DNA of 64,000 nt from Danxiaibacter sp048498555 (GCA_048498555.1 JBEHXT010000004.1:186001-250000); one strand, 5' to 3'. Positions 45,983-54,985 are shown, counted from the stretch's first letter. Notes: generated by a model from the sequence alone, not told the origin. Made by a program: numbers and translations.

Positions 45983-47017
45983 TTACTCTTTAGGATAATC
46001 TGTTTCTTTTCCTGCCATTCGTTTCAAAAAGAATTTTATTGTGCTGCTGTTCCAGCCTTCAAAGCGGCCACGCTGCACAGCAAGCATATCATCCATTCCT
46101 TCATTTAAATAGTAGTGAAATGTAAATGGGGCATTTGCGTTTTGCCAACCCAGCACTTGCCCAAAACGCAATACGTTAAAAAGCAATGTATCATTTTGCT
46201 GCTGCACGGAATAATAGCCATGCCCAAAACGTATCAGGTTGTTTACTTTTTTGGATGCTTTGTAATGCTGCAGCAGTGAAAGATTGGAAGGATAGAAGCT
46301 TAATGCCATAGGTGTTTCTTTTTCATCCAGTACTGACCGGTAACCAATATAGTAGCCGCTATCCACTTTGGCTACCGAATACCAAAGTAATGAATTAAAG
46401 GGAGTAGGCGTAGTAAAGTATGACGAATAATTTACGCCTTTTTCCTGCAGGTTTTGCCTGAATTTTTCGTTGATAAGCAGTTTGCTTGTAGAACAAAAAA
46501 GAAGATAAGCCAGTGCAGGAATAAGGCCCGCTAAAGCAATTGTTTTTTGCATTCGCGCACTCCGCCTGGAAAAAACCAATACTGCTGCCGCAATTGCAAG
46601 AGGCAATGAAAATATTGGGTCCGCTACATAAATAAGATTGAACGAAACCCGCTGGTGCATTAAGGGCTCCAGCAACCCTGTTCCATAAGCATTACATGTA
46701 TCCAGCAAGTCATGCAGCAATATCTGGAGTATAAAAAACAACAGGAATTTTTTGAAAGGAATATTGTGCGGCCGGTGCAATTTATCTGCAAGCCACGCAA
46801 ATATCAATGAGGCCAGAAGCCCGGCAAAAAGGCCATGTGTTAACCCGCGATGAACAGAAAAATAAGCCGTTGGCTCAATCCAAAATGCGCCCACAAAATC
46901 TATATCCGGAAAACTTTGCGCCAATGCTCCCCATAGCAACGCTTTTTTACCCAGCTGTTTACTAAACAGTACTTCACCAATACAGGCGCCGATGGCGATA
47001 TGGGTAAGCGTGTCCAT
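45983..47017 (-). CDS. DUF457/YdjM-type membrane-bound metal-dependent hydrolase
   Basis: 344 aa. The N-terminal MDTLTHIAIGACIGEVL with later FPDIDF and HRGLTHGL, and HDLLDTCNAYGTGLLEP, supply the conserved His/Asp residues of the family inside a multi-helix membrane domain (about five helices in residues 1-190). The C-terminal ~150 residues are soluble and less conserved. The family is predicted to be metal-dependent hydrolases; the substrate is unknown. The adjacent cls gene hints at a membrane lipid link (inference). Confidence 0.85.
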   Translation of the reverse strand: MDTLTHIAIGACIGEVLFSKQLGKKALLWGALAQSFPDIDFVGAFWIEPTAYFSVHRGLTHGLFAGLLASLIFAWLADKLHRPHNIPFKKFLLFFILQILLHDLLDTCNAYGTGLLEPLMHQRVSFNLIYVADPIFSLPLAIAAAVLVFSRRSARMQKTIALAGLIPALAYLLFCSTSKLLINEKFRQNLQEKGVNYSSYFTTPTPFNSLLWYSVAKVDSGYYIGYRSVLDEKETPMALSFYPSNLSLLQHYKASKKVNNLIRFGHGYYSVQQQNDTLLFNVLRFGQVLGWQNANAPFTFHYYLNEGMDDMLAVQRGRFEGWNSSTIKFFLKRMAGKETDYPKE

Positions 47018-47095
47018 TGTTTAATTTATAGATTGCTGAGGCATTTAAACAAGAAACTTTACTGAAGGTATAAAACTAAATGCCGATAAATAGAT

Positions 47096-47122
47096 GAGGC
47101 TGTATCGGGTTGATACAGCCTC
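47096..47122 (-). terminator. Hairpin between the lipoprotein and DUF457 genes
   Basis: GAGGCTGTATC (47096-47106) pairs with GATACAGCCTC (47112-47122): a perfect 11-bp stem with a 5-nt loop. Reading leftward a short AT-rich stretch follows. It would end transcription of the 47177-47596 gene. Confidence 0.65.
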
Positions 47123-47176
47123 ACCATAATATTTGCACAATTCGCAGACTGCGGCACAGTAAGCGCAGTCACGATT

Positions 47177-47596
47177 CTATTGTATCCTTGTTGTATTTAG
47201 TAACACCACTTTTAGCACAACATCTCCATCAAACGCATGATCAACACCCGCACTATATGCATCAAACACACCCACATCCAATACTCCTGCTGAGTGGCTG
47301 GTTATATATGTAACGCCGTTTATAACTTCAGGTATTGGCTCAAAGGTTTTTTCGCCATCCAGGGAGATATACGTTAGTACAGCGCCTTGCTGCATAATAT
47401 CGCTGGTTATTTCCGGGATGGATAAGGAAATGGAAAAACCTTTTCCAAAATCTGTATTTGTAGTGGCCTCCCATTCCTGCGGGTGAATCGTAAAGAAAAT
47501 GGACTGGCCTGCGTTAACCTGGTTGGTAACCGTTTTTGTACAAGACCCTGAAAAAAAGAGAACCATCAATAAAAGCGCACCGGTAAAGAGTTTCAT
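47177..47596 (-). CDS. Small hypothetical lipoprotein
   Basis: 139 aa. Lipoprotein signal with lipobox FSGSC (Cys19), then a compact beta-rich domain with no motif that I recognise (WEATTNTDFGKGFSISLSIPEITSDIMQQGAVLTYISLDG). The sequence is regular and protein-like, and a terminator follows, so it is likely a real gene. Probably anchored in the outer membrane or periplasm. Function unknown. Confidence 0.7.
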   Translation of the reverse strand: MKLFTGALLLMVLFFSGSCTKTVTNQVNAGQSIFFTIHPQEWEATTNTDFGKGFSISLSIPEITSDIMQQGAVLTYISLDGEKTFEPIPEVINGVTYITSHSAGVLDVGVFDAYSAGVDHAFDGDVVLKVVLLNTTRIQ

Positions 47597-47775
47597 AAAG
47601 TAATGTTTTACATCAAGTAAGGTATATATACAAATACCATAGCATAAATAATACCACGTTTATATAACTATAACGCAGCTAAAGGTTAAATAGTTTCATT
47701 CAGAATTAAATCCGGGATGAAAAGAAGTGTTTGAATCAGATCAATAAAAGAAGTCAACAAAACGAAGCGAATCGC

Positions 47776-48204
47776 TTAAAGCATTTTTTCCATTTCATAG
47801 TGAGGAACGGTTACTTCAACAAACTCGTCGCCTATTTTTACGTATCCGAGTTTTTCATAAAAACCAAGCGCTGTTTTGCGGGCGTGCATGCATATTTTTT
47901 TGAAGCCACGGTCGCGGGCAACATTTTCTGCAAATATCAGAATAGCCCTTCCCAGGCCTTTTCCCTGCAAACCGGAGGTAACAGCCATCTGGCGCAACCT
48001 TACAATGCCCGGTTCAGTTTCTGTCAGCAGGCAACATCCTTCCATTTTGTCATCGTCGAAACATCCAATTAAAATATCCTGTTTTTCTTTTTCCAGCTCT
48101 TCGGGGGAAAAAGTAAGTCCAAGTGGCTTACGCAGCATTTGTATGCGCAAATCCACCATTTGTTTATACTCTTTTGACCCGTGATCTATTAATTTTAGTG
48201 CCAT
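47776..48204 (-). CDS. GNAT family N-acetyltransferase
   Basis: 142 aa, one GNAT domain. IVRLRQMAVTSGLQGKGLGRAIL is motif A with the Q/R-x-x-G-x-G/A acetyl-CoA loop, followed by ENVARDRGFKKICMHARKTALGFYEKLGYVKIG (motif B with the usual Y-E-K-x-G-Y). The acceptor is unknown. Divergent from acpP with a 160 bp spacer. Confidence 0.88.
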   Translation of the reverse strand: MALKLIDHGSKEYKQMVDLRIQMLRKPLGLTFSPEELEKEKQDILIGCFDDDKMEGCCLLTETEPGIVRLRQMAVTSGLQGKGLGRAILIFAENVARDRGFKKICMHARKTALGFYEKLGYVKIGDEFVEVTVPHYEMEKML

Positions 48205-48316
48205 ACAACCAGTTTGCGCCCGAATATAGCAATCATTTTTTACAAAATCGGAACCTTAAAAAAAACAAACAAACAGAAGTTTTTGCAATATGTGCAAACA
48301 AAAAAGCCATAACTCA

Positions 48317-48345
48317 TTGTGTATTGGTCAAAAATTATATTTTTG
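48317..48345 (+). promoter_or_regulatory. Promoter of acpP
   Basis: TTG (48317-48319), 18 bp, then TATTTTTG (48338-48345), fitting the Bacteroidota TTTG/TAnnTTTG pattern. The predicted start leaves a leader of about 17 nt before the acpP ATG at 48369. Confidence 0.6.
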
Positions 48346-48368
48346 CGCCTGTATCAAAACTTACAACA

Positions 48369-48605
48369 ATGTCAGACATTGCAACAAGAGTTAAAAAAAT
48401 TATAGTTGACAAGTTAGGTGTTGACGAAGCAGAAGTAACTAATGAGGCTTCTTTCACCAATGATTTAGGTGCTGATTCTTTAGACACCGTGGAGTTAATT
48501 ATGGAGTTTGAGAAAGAGTTTAACATCTCCATTCCTGATGAGCAGGCTGAGACAATCACTACAGTTGGTCAGGCTATTACTTACCTGGAAGAGCACGCTA
48601 AATAA
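48369..48605 (+). CDS. acpP: Acyl carrier protein
   Basis: 78 aa, acidic. GADSLDTVELIMEFEKEF contains Ser37, the 4'-phosphopantetheine attachment site. It carries growing chains in fatty acid synthesis. The ATG at 48369 agrees with other ACPs; an upstream in-frame extension to 48123 is not coding. fabF follows after 98 bp and then rnc, the conserved acpP-fabF-rnc order. Confidence 0.97.
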   Translation: MSDIATRVKKIIVDKLGVDEAEVTNEASFTNDLGADSLDTVELIMEFEKEFNISIPDEQAETITTVGQAITYLEEHAK

Positions 48606-48639
48606 GGAAATATCCTTTTTTTGTTATGCAATAATTACA

Positions 48640-48675
48640 ATCCGCCTACGGTAGCAAAGTACTCGAAGGCGGATT
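48640..48675 (+). terminator. Possible attenuator between acpP and fabF
   Basis: AATCCGCCT (48640-48648) pairs with AGGCGGATT (48667-48675) across an 18-nt loop, without a strong U-tract. Also, a short AAGGA/TCCTT stem followed by seven T directly overlaps the acpP stop. Either could lower fabF relative to the abundant ACP. Confidence 0.4.
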
Positions 48676-48703
48676 TATCACTTTCAAACACAGGCTTATT
48701 TGT

Positions 48704-49957
48704 ATGCAGTTAAAAAGAGTTGTTGTTACGGGCATGGGTGCCATTACTCCTTTGGGAAACACATTGCAGGAATTCTGGGATGGCTTAGTTAATGGTGTAT
48801 CCGGTGCTGATTTCATCACGCAATTTGACGCTTCAAAATTTAAAACCAGGTTTGCCTGCGAAGTGAAAAATTTTGATCCTACCAGCTATCTTGATAGAAA
48901 AGAAGCCCGTAAGATCGACCGTTTCTCTCAATTTGCCCTGGTAGTAAGCGATCAGGCAATGGCTGACGCCGGTTTACACAAAGACACTATTAACCCCGAC
49001 AGAGGTGGAGTTGTGTTTGCCAGCGGTATTGGCGGTATTAATACATTCCAGACTGAAGTTTCAGAATATGCAAAAGGAGATGGAACACCTCGTTTCAACC
49101 CTTTCTTCATTCCAAAAATGATCCTGGATATTGCTGCCGGCCAAATTTCTATGCGCCACAACCTGAGAGGGCCCAATTTTGCCGTTGTTAGTGCTTGCGC
49201 AAGCAGCACCAACAGCTTAATGGAAGCTTACAACCTGCTTCGCCTTGGTAAGGCCGACTTCATTCTTGCGGGTGGCAGTGAATCTGTTATCTGTGAAGCC
49301 GGTGTAGGTGGCTTTAACGCCATGAAAGCCATGAGCGAACGCAACGATGACCCTAAAACAGCAAGCCGCCCTTACGATAAAGACCGTGATGGTTTTGTTA
49401 TGGGCGAAGCAGCCGGTATTGTTGTTTTGGAAACCCTTGAAAGCGCTTTAGCAAGAGGCGCTCGCATTTATTGCGAAATTGCAGGAGCCGGCGCAACTGC
49501 AGATGCTCACCACATTACCGCTCCTCACCCTGAAGGGCTGGGTGCCAGAAACGTTATGATAGCGGCATTGGAAGATGCTGGTATGAAACCAGAAGATATT
49601 GACTACATTAATACACATGGTACTTCTACCCCATTAGGCGACGGCGCTGAAGTAAAAGCGATAGTTGATGTGTTTGGTGAGCATGCTTATAACCTGAACA
49701 TCAGTTCAACAAAATCTATGACCGGCCATTGCCTTGGCGCCGCAGGTGTTATTGAGGCCATAGCTTGTATAGAAAGCGTTGTTAATGATGTTGTTCCACC
49801 TACCATTAACCACTTCACAGACGATCCCGACCTTGATCCAAAACTTAATTTCACCTTTAACAAAGCGCAAAAACGTACGGTTAACGCTGCCCTAAGTAAT
49901 ACCTTCGGCTTCGGGGGACATAACGCCTGCGTTATTGTTAAAAAATACGTAGCTTAA
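48704..49957 (+). CDS. fabF: 3-oxoacyl-ACP synthase II (FabF)
   Basis: 417 aa thiolase-fold condensing enzyme. Catalytic Cys165 in VVSACASSTN, first His in THGTSTPLGD and second His in SMTGHCLGAAGVIEAIA are intact, and the C-terminal SNTFGFGGHNACVI is present. It elongates acyl-ACP with malonyl-ACP. It is followed after 4 bp by rnc. Confidence 0.97.
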   Translation: MQLKRVVVTGMGAITPLGNTLQEFWDGLVNGVSGADFITQFDASKFKTRFACEVKNFDPTSYLDRKEARKIDRFSQFALVVSDQAMADAGLHKDTINPDRGGVVFASGIGGINTFQTEVSEYAKGDGTPRFNPFFIPKMILDIAAGQISMRHNLRGPNFAVVSACASSTNSLMEAYNLLRLGKADFILAGGSESVICEAGVGGFNAMKAMSERNDDPKTASRPYDKDRDGFVMGEAAGIVVLETLESALARGARIYCEIAGAGATADAHHITAPHPEGLGARNVMIAALEDAGMKPEDIDYINTHGTSTPLGDGAEVKAIVDVFGEHAYNLNISSTKSMTGHCLGAAGVIEAIACIESVVNDVVPPTINHFTDDPDLDPKLNFTFNKAQKRTVNAALSNTFGFGGHNACVIVKKYVA

Positions 49958-49961
49958 CATT

Positions 49962-50669
49962 GTGGGCTTATTAAAAAACATTTTTAGCCGAAAAGGCGAG
50001 CCATCATTCGAAAACCAACTGACCAATGTGCTGGGTTTAAAGCCCGGCAATACAACGCTATACCGTATTGCCCTAAGCCATCGTTCCGTAAAAGAAGGAG
50101 CGGATGAGAATAACGAAAGGCTTGAATATCTCGGTGATGCGGTGTTAAGCGCTATTGTTGCTGATTACCTGTTTAAACGTTACCCATACAAAGGCGAAGG
50201 TTTTCTTACAGAAATGCGCAGTAAGATGGTAAACCGCCAGCAATTAAACGATATCGCCTTAAAAATGGGACTGAAAAGGCTTACGATGTATAATAAATTT
50301 GACAACGCGTTAAAAGCCAGTCAAATATTCGGAAACACTCTTGAAGCCCTTATTGGAGCCGTTTACCTGGACAAAGGCTACCAAAAAACCCAAAAATGGG
50401 TATTGCGCAGCATCGTTATTCCGCACATGTTTGTTGATGATCTTGAGCAAATAGACATTAATCTGAAAAACAGGCTGATTGGCTGGGCCAGCAAAAATGG
50501 TAAAACGCTTGAGTTTGAAACCATCGATGAAAAACTGGAGAACGGCCGGCGCATATTTACAATTGCGGCAGTCCTGGACGGCGAAGCCATTTCACAGGGC
50601 CGCGGCTTTAATAAGAAAGATGCCAGCCAGATTGCAGCGCAGCTGGCGATTGAAAAGCTGGGAATATAA
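49962..50669 (+). CDS. rnc: Ribonuclease III
   Basis: 235 aa with a GTG start. The signature NERLEYLGDAVLSAIVADYLF with downstream GNTLEALIGAVYLDKG carries the acidic metal ligands, and the C-terminal dsRNA-binding domain (residues ~165-235) ends GRGFNKKDASQIAAQLAIEKLGI. It processes rRNA precursors and double-stranded RNA. Spaced 4 bp from fabF, so co-translated. Confidence 0.95.
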   Translation: MGLLKNIFSRKGEPSFENQLTNVLGLKPGNTTLYRIALSHRSVKEGADENNERLEYLGDAVLSAIVADYLFKRYPYKGEGFLTEMRSKMVNRQQLNDIALKMGLKRLTMYNKFDNALKASQIFGNTLEALIGAVYLDKGYQKTQKWVLRSIVIPHMFVDDLEQIDINLKNRLIGWASKNGKTLEFETIDEKLENGRRIFTIAAVLDGEAISQGRGFNKKDASQIAAQLAIEKLGI

Positions 50670-50670
50670 A

Positions 50671-50786
50671 GCTTTAGCTTTTAGCCGTCAGCTTTCAGCT
50701 AAACATCGCCACTCAATCGAAATTCGTCTCTGCACAAAATTTCAAAGTACAATCATTCGCATATCCGCACATTTACACATTCGCAC
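50671..50786. repeat. Heptad array (AGCTTTA type) and an 8-bp-period array
   Basis: 50671-50704 has GCTTTTA, GCCGTCA, GCTTTCA, GCTAAAC in 7-bp steps. 50755-50786 has ATTCGCAT, ATCCGCAC, ATTTACAC, ATTCGCAC in 8-bp steps. Both fill the gap between convergent rnc and epimerase genes. Confidence 0.65.
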
Positions 50787-50787
50787 A

Positions 50788-51189
50788 TCAACCGATCTCT
50801 TGACATAGCTCAATCAAAACACTATTTGTGGATTTTGGGTGAAGGAAACAAACCAGCTTATTATCTGCCCCGATTTTGGGAACAGTGTTGAGCAATTGAA
50901 ACCCTTCTAACGCCAGCCTATCCATTTCTTTTTCAATATTTGCTACCTCAAATGCGATGTGATGGATGCCTTCCCCTTTTTTTGCAATGAATTTGCTGAT
51001 CGCATTATCATCGCCAATTCCTTCCAACAGTTCAATTTTTGTATCTCCTTTCTTAAAAAAAGCTGTTGTAACACTTTCAGATTGCACCTGTTCTTTTTTA
51101 TAACACGTTGTATTTAAAAGCTTTTCAAACAGCTCAATTGAGTTTTCCAGGTTAGCTACAGCAATGCCTATATGTTCCACTTTCTGCAT
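50788..51189 (-). CDS. mce: Methylmalonyl-CoA epimerase
   Basis: 133 aa VOC-superfamily protein. MQKVEHIGIAVANLENSIELFEKLL supplies the first metal His, KIELLEGIG a Glu, GIHHIAFEVANIE the second His and SVLIELCQE the last Glu. It interconverts (2R)- and (2S)-methylmalonyl-CoA. It connects to MeaB (3481-4413), the mutase chaperone, although the two are far apart. Divergent from iscS. Confidence 0.92.
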   Translation of the reverse strand: MQKVEHIGIAVANLENSIELFEKLLNTTCYKKEQVQSESVTTAFFKKGDTKIELLEGIGDDNAISKFIAKKGEGIHHIAFEVANIEKEMDRLALEGFQLLNTVPKIGADNKLVCFLHPKSTNSVLIELCQEIG

Positions 51190-51213
51190 TTGGATTGATT
51201 TTCGATATAAGAA

Positions 51214-51270
51214 AATAGAAGGTTTCTATTACCTGCGTCATGTAAAATAGAACCATTTGACTTAAATTTG
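51214..51270. promoter_or_regulatory. iscS promoter with AATAGAA inverted repeats
   Basis: The plus-strand -7 box TAAATTTG is at 51263-51270. Upstream, AATAGAA occurs at 51214-51220, inverted (TTCTATT) at 51224-51230, and direct again at 51246-51252. The alternating copies look like an operator in the divergent mce/iscS region. The regulator is unknown. Confidence 0.45.
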
Positions 51271-51297
51271 TGATCTTATAAAAGAAATAACCGATTT

Positions 51298-52515
51298 ATG
51301 CTTAAGTTACCTATTTATTTAGATAACAATGCTACCACACCTATGGATCCCCGGGTTCTGGAAGCCATGTTACCGTATTTTACTGAACATTTTGGAAATG
51401 CAGCCAGCCGTAATCACCCATTTGGCTGGGAGGCAGAAGAAGCCGTGGATTATGCGCGTGAACAGGTGGCTAAATTGATTGGGGCCGATCCAAAAGAGAT
51501 CATCTTCACTTCAGGTGCAACCGAGAGCGACAATCTTGCTATCAAGGGTGTATTTGAAATGTATGCAAGCAAGGGTAACCACATCATTACTGTTAACACT
51601 GAACATAAAGCCGTTTTGGACACATGTAAACATGTTGAAAAAAGCGGTGGCGAAGTAACTTACCTGCAGGTAAAAGAGAACGGCCTGGTTGACCTGGCTG
51701 AACTTGAAGCTGCTATTAAGCCTACAACTGTATTAATTGCAATAATGTATGCTAACAATGAAATTGGCGTTGTTCAGCCCGTTAAAGAAATCAGCAATAT
51801 TGCTAAAAAACACGGTGTACTGTTCTTTACAGATGCTACACAGGCTGTTGGTAAAATACCTGTGGATGTATTGAAAGATGGCATTGACCTGATGGCTTTC
51901 AGTGGCCACAAAATGTACGGGCCTAAAGGCGTTGGTGCTTTATATGTTCGTCGTAAAAACCCAAGGGTTAAGGTTACCGCTCAGATAGATGGCGGCGGCC
52001 ACGAAAGAGGCATGCGCAGCGGTACATTAAACGTCCCTGGTATTGTTGGCCTTGGTAAAGCTTGCGAACTGTGCCGCCTGGAAATGGAAGAAGATACCAA
52101 ACGCATCCAAGCCTTACGCGACAAACTGGAAAACGCTTTGATGGAAATGGAAGAAAGCTACCTGAATGGTGATAAAGACAGCCGTTTACCACACGTTAGC
52201 AATATCTCTTTCAAATATGTAGAAGGTGAAGGATTGATGATGGGCTTTAATAAAACAATTGCCGTATCATCTGGTTCTGCTTGTACTTCCGCATCTCTTG
52301 AACCAAGTTACGTGCTGAAAGCGTTGGGCCTGGGTGATGACCTTGCTCACAGCTCACTGCGTTTTGGCCTTGGCCGTTTTACAACTGAAGATCAGATTGA
52401 TTATACTATTCAGCACGTTAAAGACACCGTAACCAAATTGAGAGACATGAGCCCTCTTTGGGAGATGTTTAAAGAAGGTGTTGATATGAACAACATTGAG
52501 TGGGCGCACCACTAA
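51298..52515 (+). CDS. iscS: Cysteine desulfurase IscS
   Basis: 405 aa class-V PLP enzyme. YLDNNATTPMDPRV at the start, PLP lysine in MAFSGHKMYGPKGVGALYVR and the mobile-loop catalytic cysteine in SSGSACTSASLEPSYVLKALG mark it as the IscS/NifS group I type. It supplies sulfur for Fe-S clusters. First gene of the iscS-iscU-iscA unit; iscU follows after 77 bp containing a heptad repeat. Confidence 0.96.
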   Translation: MLKLPIYLDNNATTPMDPRVLEAMLPYFTEHFGNAASRNHPFGWEAEEAVDYAREQVAKLIGADPKEIIFTSGATESDNLAIKGVFEMYASKGNHIITVNTEHKAVLDTCKHVEKSGGEVTYLQVKENGLVDLAELEAAIKPTTVLIAIMYANNEIGVVQPVKEISNIAKKHGVLFFTDATQAVGKIPVDVLKDGIDLMAFSGHKMYGPKGVGALYVRRKNPRVKVTAQIDGGGHERGMRSGTLNVPGIVGLGKACELCRLEMEEDTKRIQALRDKLENALMEMEESYLNGDKDSRLPHVSNISFKYVEGEGLMMGFNKTIAVSSGSACTSASLEPSYVLKALGLGDDLAHSSLRFGLGRFTTEDQIDYTIQHVKDTVTKLRDMSPLWEMFKEGVDMNNIEWAHH

Positions 52516-52518
52516 TAA

Positions 52519-52546
52519 GTACGAGGTTAGAAGTACGAAGTATATT
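52519..52546. repeat. Heptad array, GTACGAG type
   Basis: Four 7-bp units (GTACGAG, GTTAGAA, GTACGAA, GTATATT) between iscS and iscU. It lies inside a likely operon. Confidence 0.6.
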
Positions 52547-52592
52547 AAACTAACCAGATACAAAAATTTATAACCAATAATTCAAATTAGTC

Positions 52593-53009
52593 ATGGCATA
52601 TTCAGAAAAAGTAATTGATCATTATAGCAATCCTAAAAACGTAGGTACGCTTGATAAAGGTTCTAAGAACGTTGGTACAGGCCTGGTTGGTGCACCTGAG
52701 TGCGGCGACGTAATGCGTTTACAGATTGAAGTTGATGAAACTTCAGGCATTATTAAAGATGCTAAATTTAAAACATTTGGTTGCGGTTCTGCTATCGCAT
52801 CATCTTCACTTGCAACAGAATGGCTGAAAGGCAAATCTGTTGATGAAGCATTGAAGATCGATAACATGGAAATTGTAGAAGAATTGAATCTTCCTCCAGT
52901 AAAAATCCACTGCTCTGTACTTGCTGAAGATGCTATTAAAGCGGCTATCAACGATTACCGCAAAAAACAAGGATTGGAAGAATTGGTGTTTGAAGAAAGA
53001 ATCCACTAG
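52593..53009 (+). CDS. iscU: Fe-S cluster scaffold IscU
   Basis: 138 aa. Conserved ligands are GAPECGDVM (Cys, Asp), TFGCGSAIASSSLATEWLKGK (second Cys) and PPVKIHCSVLAEDAIKAAI, where the usual LPPVKxHCS motif gives His and the third Cys. It builds [2Fe-2S] clusters with sulfur from IscS. Flanked by repeats on both sides but in the conserved isc order. Confidence 0.96.
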   Translation: MAYSEKVIDHYSNPKNVGTLDKGSKNVGTGLVGAPECGDVMRLQIEVDETSGIIKDAKFKTFGCGSAIASSSLATEWLKGKSVDEALKIDNMEIVEELNLPPVKIHCSVLAEDAIKAAINDYRKKQGLEELVFEERIH

Positions 53010-53013
53010 GAAT

Positions 53014-53135
53014 GTACGGTGTACGGTTTTAGATATACGATGTACTTTTAATTGACAATTGAAAGTTGACAATATGGTACCTGATACCTGACACCTTTAG
53101 GCTGACAGCTAATAGCTGAAGGCTAAAAGCTAAAT
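53014..53135. repeat. Long heptad region with type switching
   Basis: 53014-53048 has GTACGGT-type units. 53080-53135 has eight units in unbroken 7-bp register: CCTGATA, CCTGACA, CCTTTAG, GCTGACA, GCTAATA, GCTGAAG, GCTAAAA, GCTAAAT. The core changes from CCTGATA to GCTAAAA type mid-array. Located between iscU and iscA. Confidence 0.75.
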
Positions 53136-53143
53136 AGAGAAAC

Positions 53144-53503
53144 ATGAGTGTAATAGCTGATAATGAAAATGCAATACTGGTGAGTGATAAAGCAAAAGCC
53201 AAAGTTGCTAAACTGATGGAAGATGCTGGTATTGCTGGTGATTCAAGTTATTTTCTTCGCGTGGGCGTAGTTGGTGGCGGATGTTCCGGACTAAGTTATA
53301 AACTTGATTTTGATAACGAGACTAAACCAATGGACCAGGTTTTTGAACATAACGGCGTAAAGGTTGTTACTGACCTCAAAAGCTTTCTTTACCTGGTGAA
53401 CACAGAACTGGATTTTTCCGACGGCTTAAACGGCAAAGGATTCTATTTTAACAATCCCAATGCCAGCCGTAGTTGTGGCTGCGGTGAGAGTTTCGCTGTT
53501 TAA
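53144..53503 (+). CDS. iscA: IscA/ErpA-type Fe-S assembly protein
   Basis: 119 aa A-type carrier. VGVVGGGCSGLSYKLDF gives the first Cys and SRSCGCGESFAV the C-terminal CxC pair; TELDFSDGLNGKGFYFNNPNA precedes it as usual. It carries or delivers Fe or Fe-S clusters. Last gene of the isc unit, followed by a terminator. Confidence 0.94.
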   Translation: MSVIADNENAILVSDKAKAKVAKLMEDAGIAGDSSYFLRVGVVGGGCSGLSYKLDFDNETKPMDQVFEHNGVKVVTDLKSFLYLVNTELDFSDGLNGKGFYFNNPNASRSCGCGESFAV

Positions 53504-53567
53504 TTTGCAAATGCGCGAAAAGGTAAAGTGCGAATGAATTGCTGATAACTTAAGGCTTATATAAATA

Positions 53568-53606
53568 AAAAAGATCGGGGTAACTCAACTCCGGTCTTTT
53601 TAGTTT
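53568..53606 (+). terminator. Terminator after iscA
   Basis: AAAAAGATCGGGGT (53568-53581) pairs with ACTCCGGTCTTTTT (53588-53601) with two G-U pairs, followed by AGTTTTTT. The murF GTG start lies about 25 bp beyond it. Confidence 0.75.
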
Positions 53607-53631
53607 TTTAACTTGTGCCAAATATTTTTTT

Positions 53632-54915
53632 GTGAACATAGCAGCATTATACGAGATCTTCAAACAACATTCCTCCATTCAAACAGATACAAGAAAACTG
53701 AAAAGTGGCGATTTGTTTTTTGCATTGAAAGGGCCAAACTTCAATGGAAATCAGTTTGCATTGCAGGCGCTTGAAGCCGGGGCTGCTTATGCTATTGTTG
53801 ATGAAGATATTCAAACTGATGATACACGTATCATCAAAACAGAAGATACGCTTGCTACATTACAACAGCTCGCCAAATACCATCGTGAGCGGTTTAATAT
53901 TCCATTTATTGCTATAACAGGCAGCAATGGAAAAACGACAACAAAAGAGCTGGTCCACGCGGTTCTATCATCCCAGTATAAAACTTATACAACCCAGGGA
54001 AATTTAAATAACCATATCGGCATTCCACTAACACTACTAAGTGTAAAAGACGATGCTGAAATGGCTGTTATTGAAATGGGTGCCAATCATCAAAAGGAAA
54101 TTGCGGCCTATTGTGAATATGCAAAACCAACTCACGGTATCATCACAAATGCCGGAAAGGCACACCTGGAGGGCTTTGGAGGCATAGAAGGCGTAAAAAA
54201 AGGCAAGGGCGAATTGTTTGACTACCTGCGAGGCACCCACGGTACCGCTTTTGCTTTTGATGATTACAACTACCTGCATGAAATGATTAAAGGCATTTCA
54301 TCAGTAACATGGTATGGAACAAAAAATGGTACCGTAACCGGCGATGTAAAAACAAGTGAGCCTTTCTTGTCTGTCACCATTACAAAAGGTGCTGCTTTTA
54401 CTGAAATAAATACGCAATTGGTGGGCGCGTATAACCTGCCAAACATCTTATGTGCAACAGCAGTAGGTAAACATTTTGGCGTTGCCGATGAAAAAATAAA
54501 ACAATCGATAGAGCTATATGCGCCATCCAATAGCCGGTCGCAGCTGATAGAAAAAAATGGCAATAAAATTATATTAGACGCGTACAATGCTAACCCTACA
54601 AGTATGAAAGCCGCCATTGAAAACTTTGCGCAACTTCATGCTGAACAAAAAATACTGCTATTGGGCGGAATGATGGAACTGGGTGAAGAGAGCATTAAAG
54701 AACATGAGGCACTTATCAGCCTGCTTAAGCAATACAAATGGGACAATGTAATTCTTGTTGGCGGCGATTTCAGTAAAGTAAACCACGATGGCTTTACCTA
54801 TTTAGCCAATGCCGATGAGGCACGTAACTGGCTGCAACAGCAACAATTACATAAGGCATATATACTTGTTAAAGGCTCCCGCAGCATGCAGATGGAGAAA
54901 GCAATTGCATTTTAA
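53632..54915 (+). CDS. murF: UDP-N-acetylmuramoyl-tripeptide-D-Ala-D-Ala ligase MurF
   Basis: 427 aa with a GTG start. N-terminal SIQTDTRKLKSGDLFFALKG (uridine-binding domain), ATP loop FIAITGSNGKTTTKELVHAVL, then NLNNHIGIPLTLL, MGANHQKEIAAYCEYAKPTHGIITNAGKAHLEGFG and C-terminal LDAYNANPTSMKAAI. It adds D-Ala-D-Ala to the peptidoglycan precursor. It stands apart from the usual dcw cluster, as is common in Bacteroidota. Confidence 0.95.
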   Translation: MNIAALYEIFKQHSSIQTDTRKLKSGDLFFALKGPNFNGNQFALQALEAGAAYAIVDEDIQTDDTRIIKTEDTLATLQQLAKYHRERFNIPFIAITGSNGKTTTKELVHAVLSSQYKTYTTQGNLNNHIGIPLTLLSVKDDAEMAVIEMGANHQKEIAAYCEYAKPTHGIITNAGKAHLEGFGGIEGVKKGKGELFDYLRGTHGTAFAFDDYNYLHEMIKGISSVTWYGTKNGTVTGDVKTSEPFLSVTITKGAAFTEINTQLVGAYNLPNILCATAVGKHFGVADEKIKQSIELYAPSNSRSQLIEKNGNKIILDAYNANPTSMKAAIENFAQLHAEQKILLLGGMMELGEESIKEHEALISLLKQYKWDNVILVGGDFSKVNHDGFTYLANADEARNWLQQQQLHKAYILVKGSRSMQMEKAIAF

Positions 54916-54985
54916 GATTCCTTTTGCTTGCATTTCTGTGCTATAGTTGGTACATTTACGAATACCAGTTTATTGCTATTGTTTA

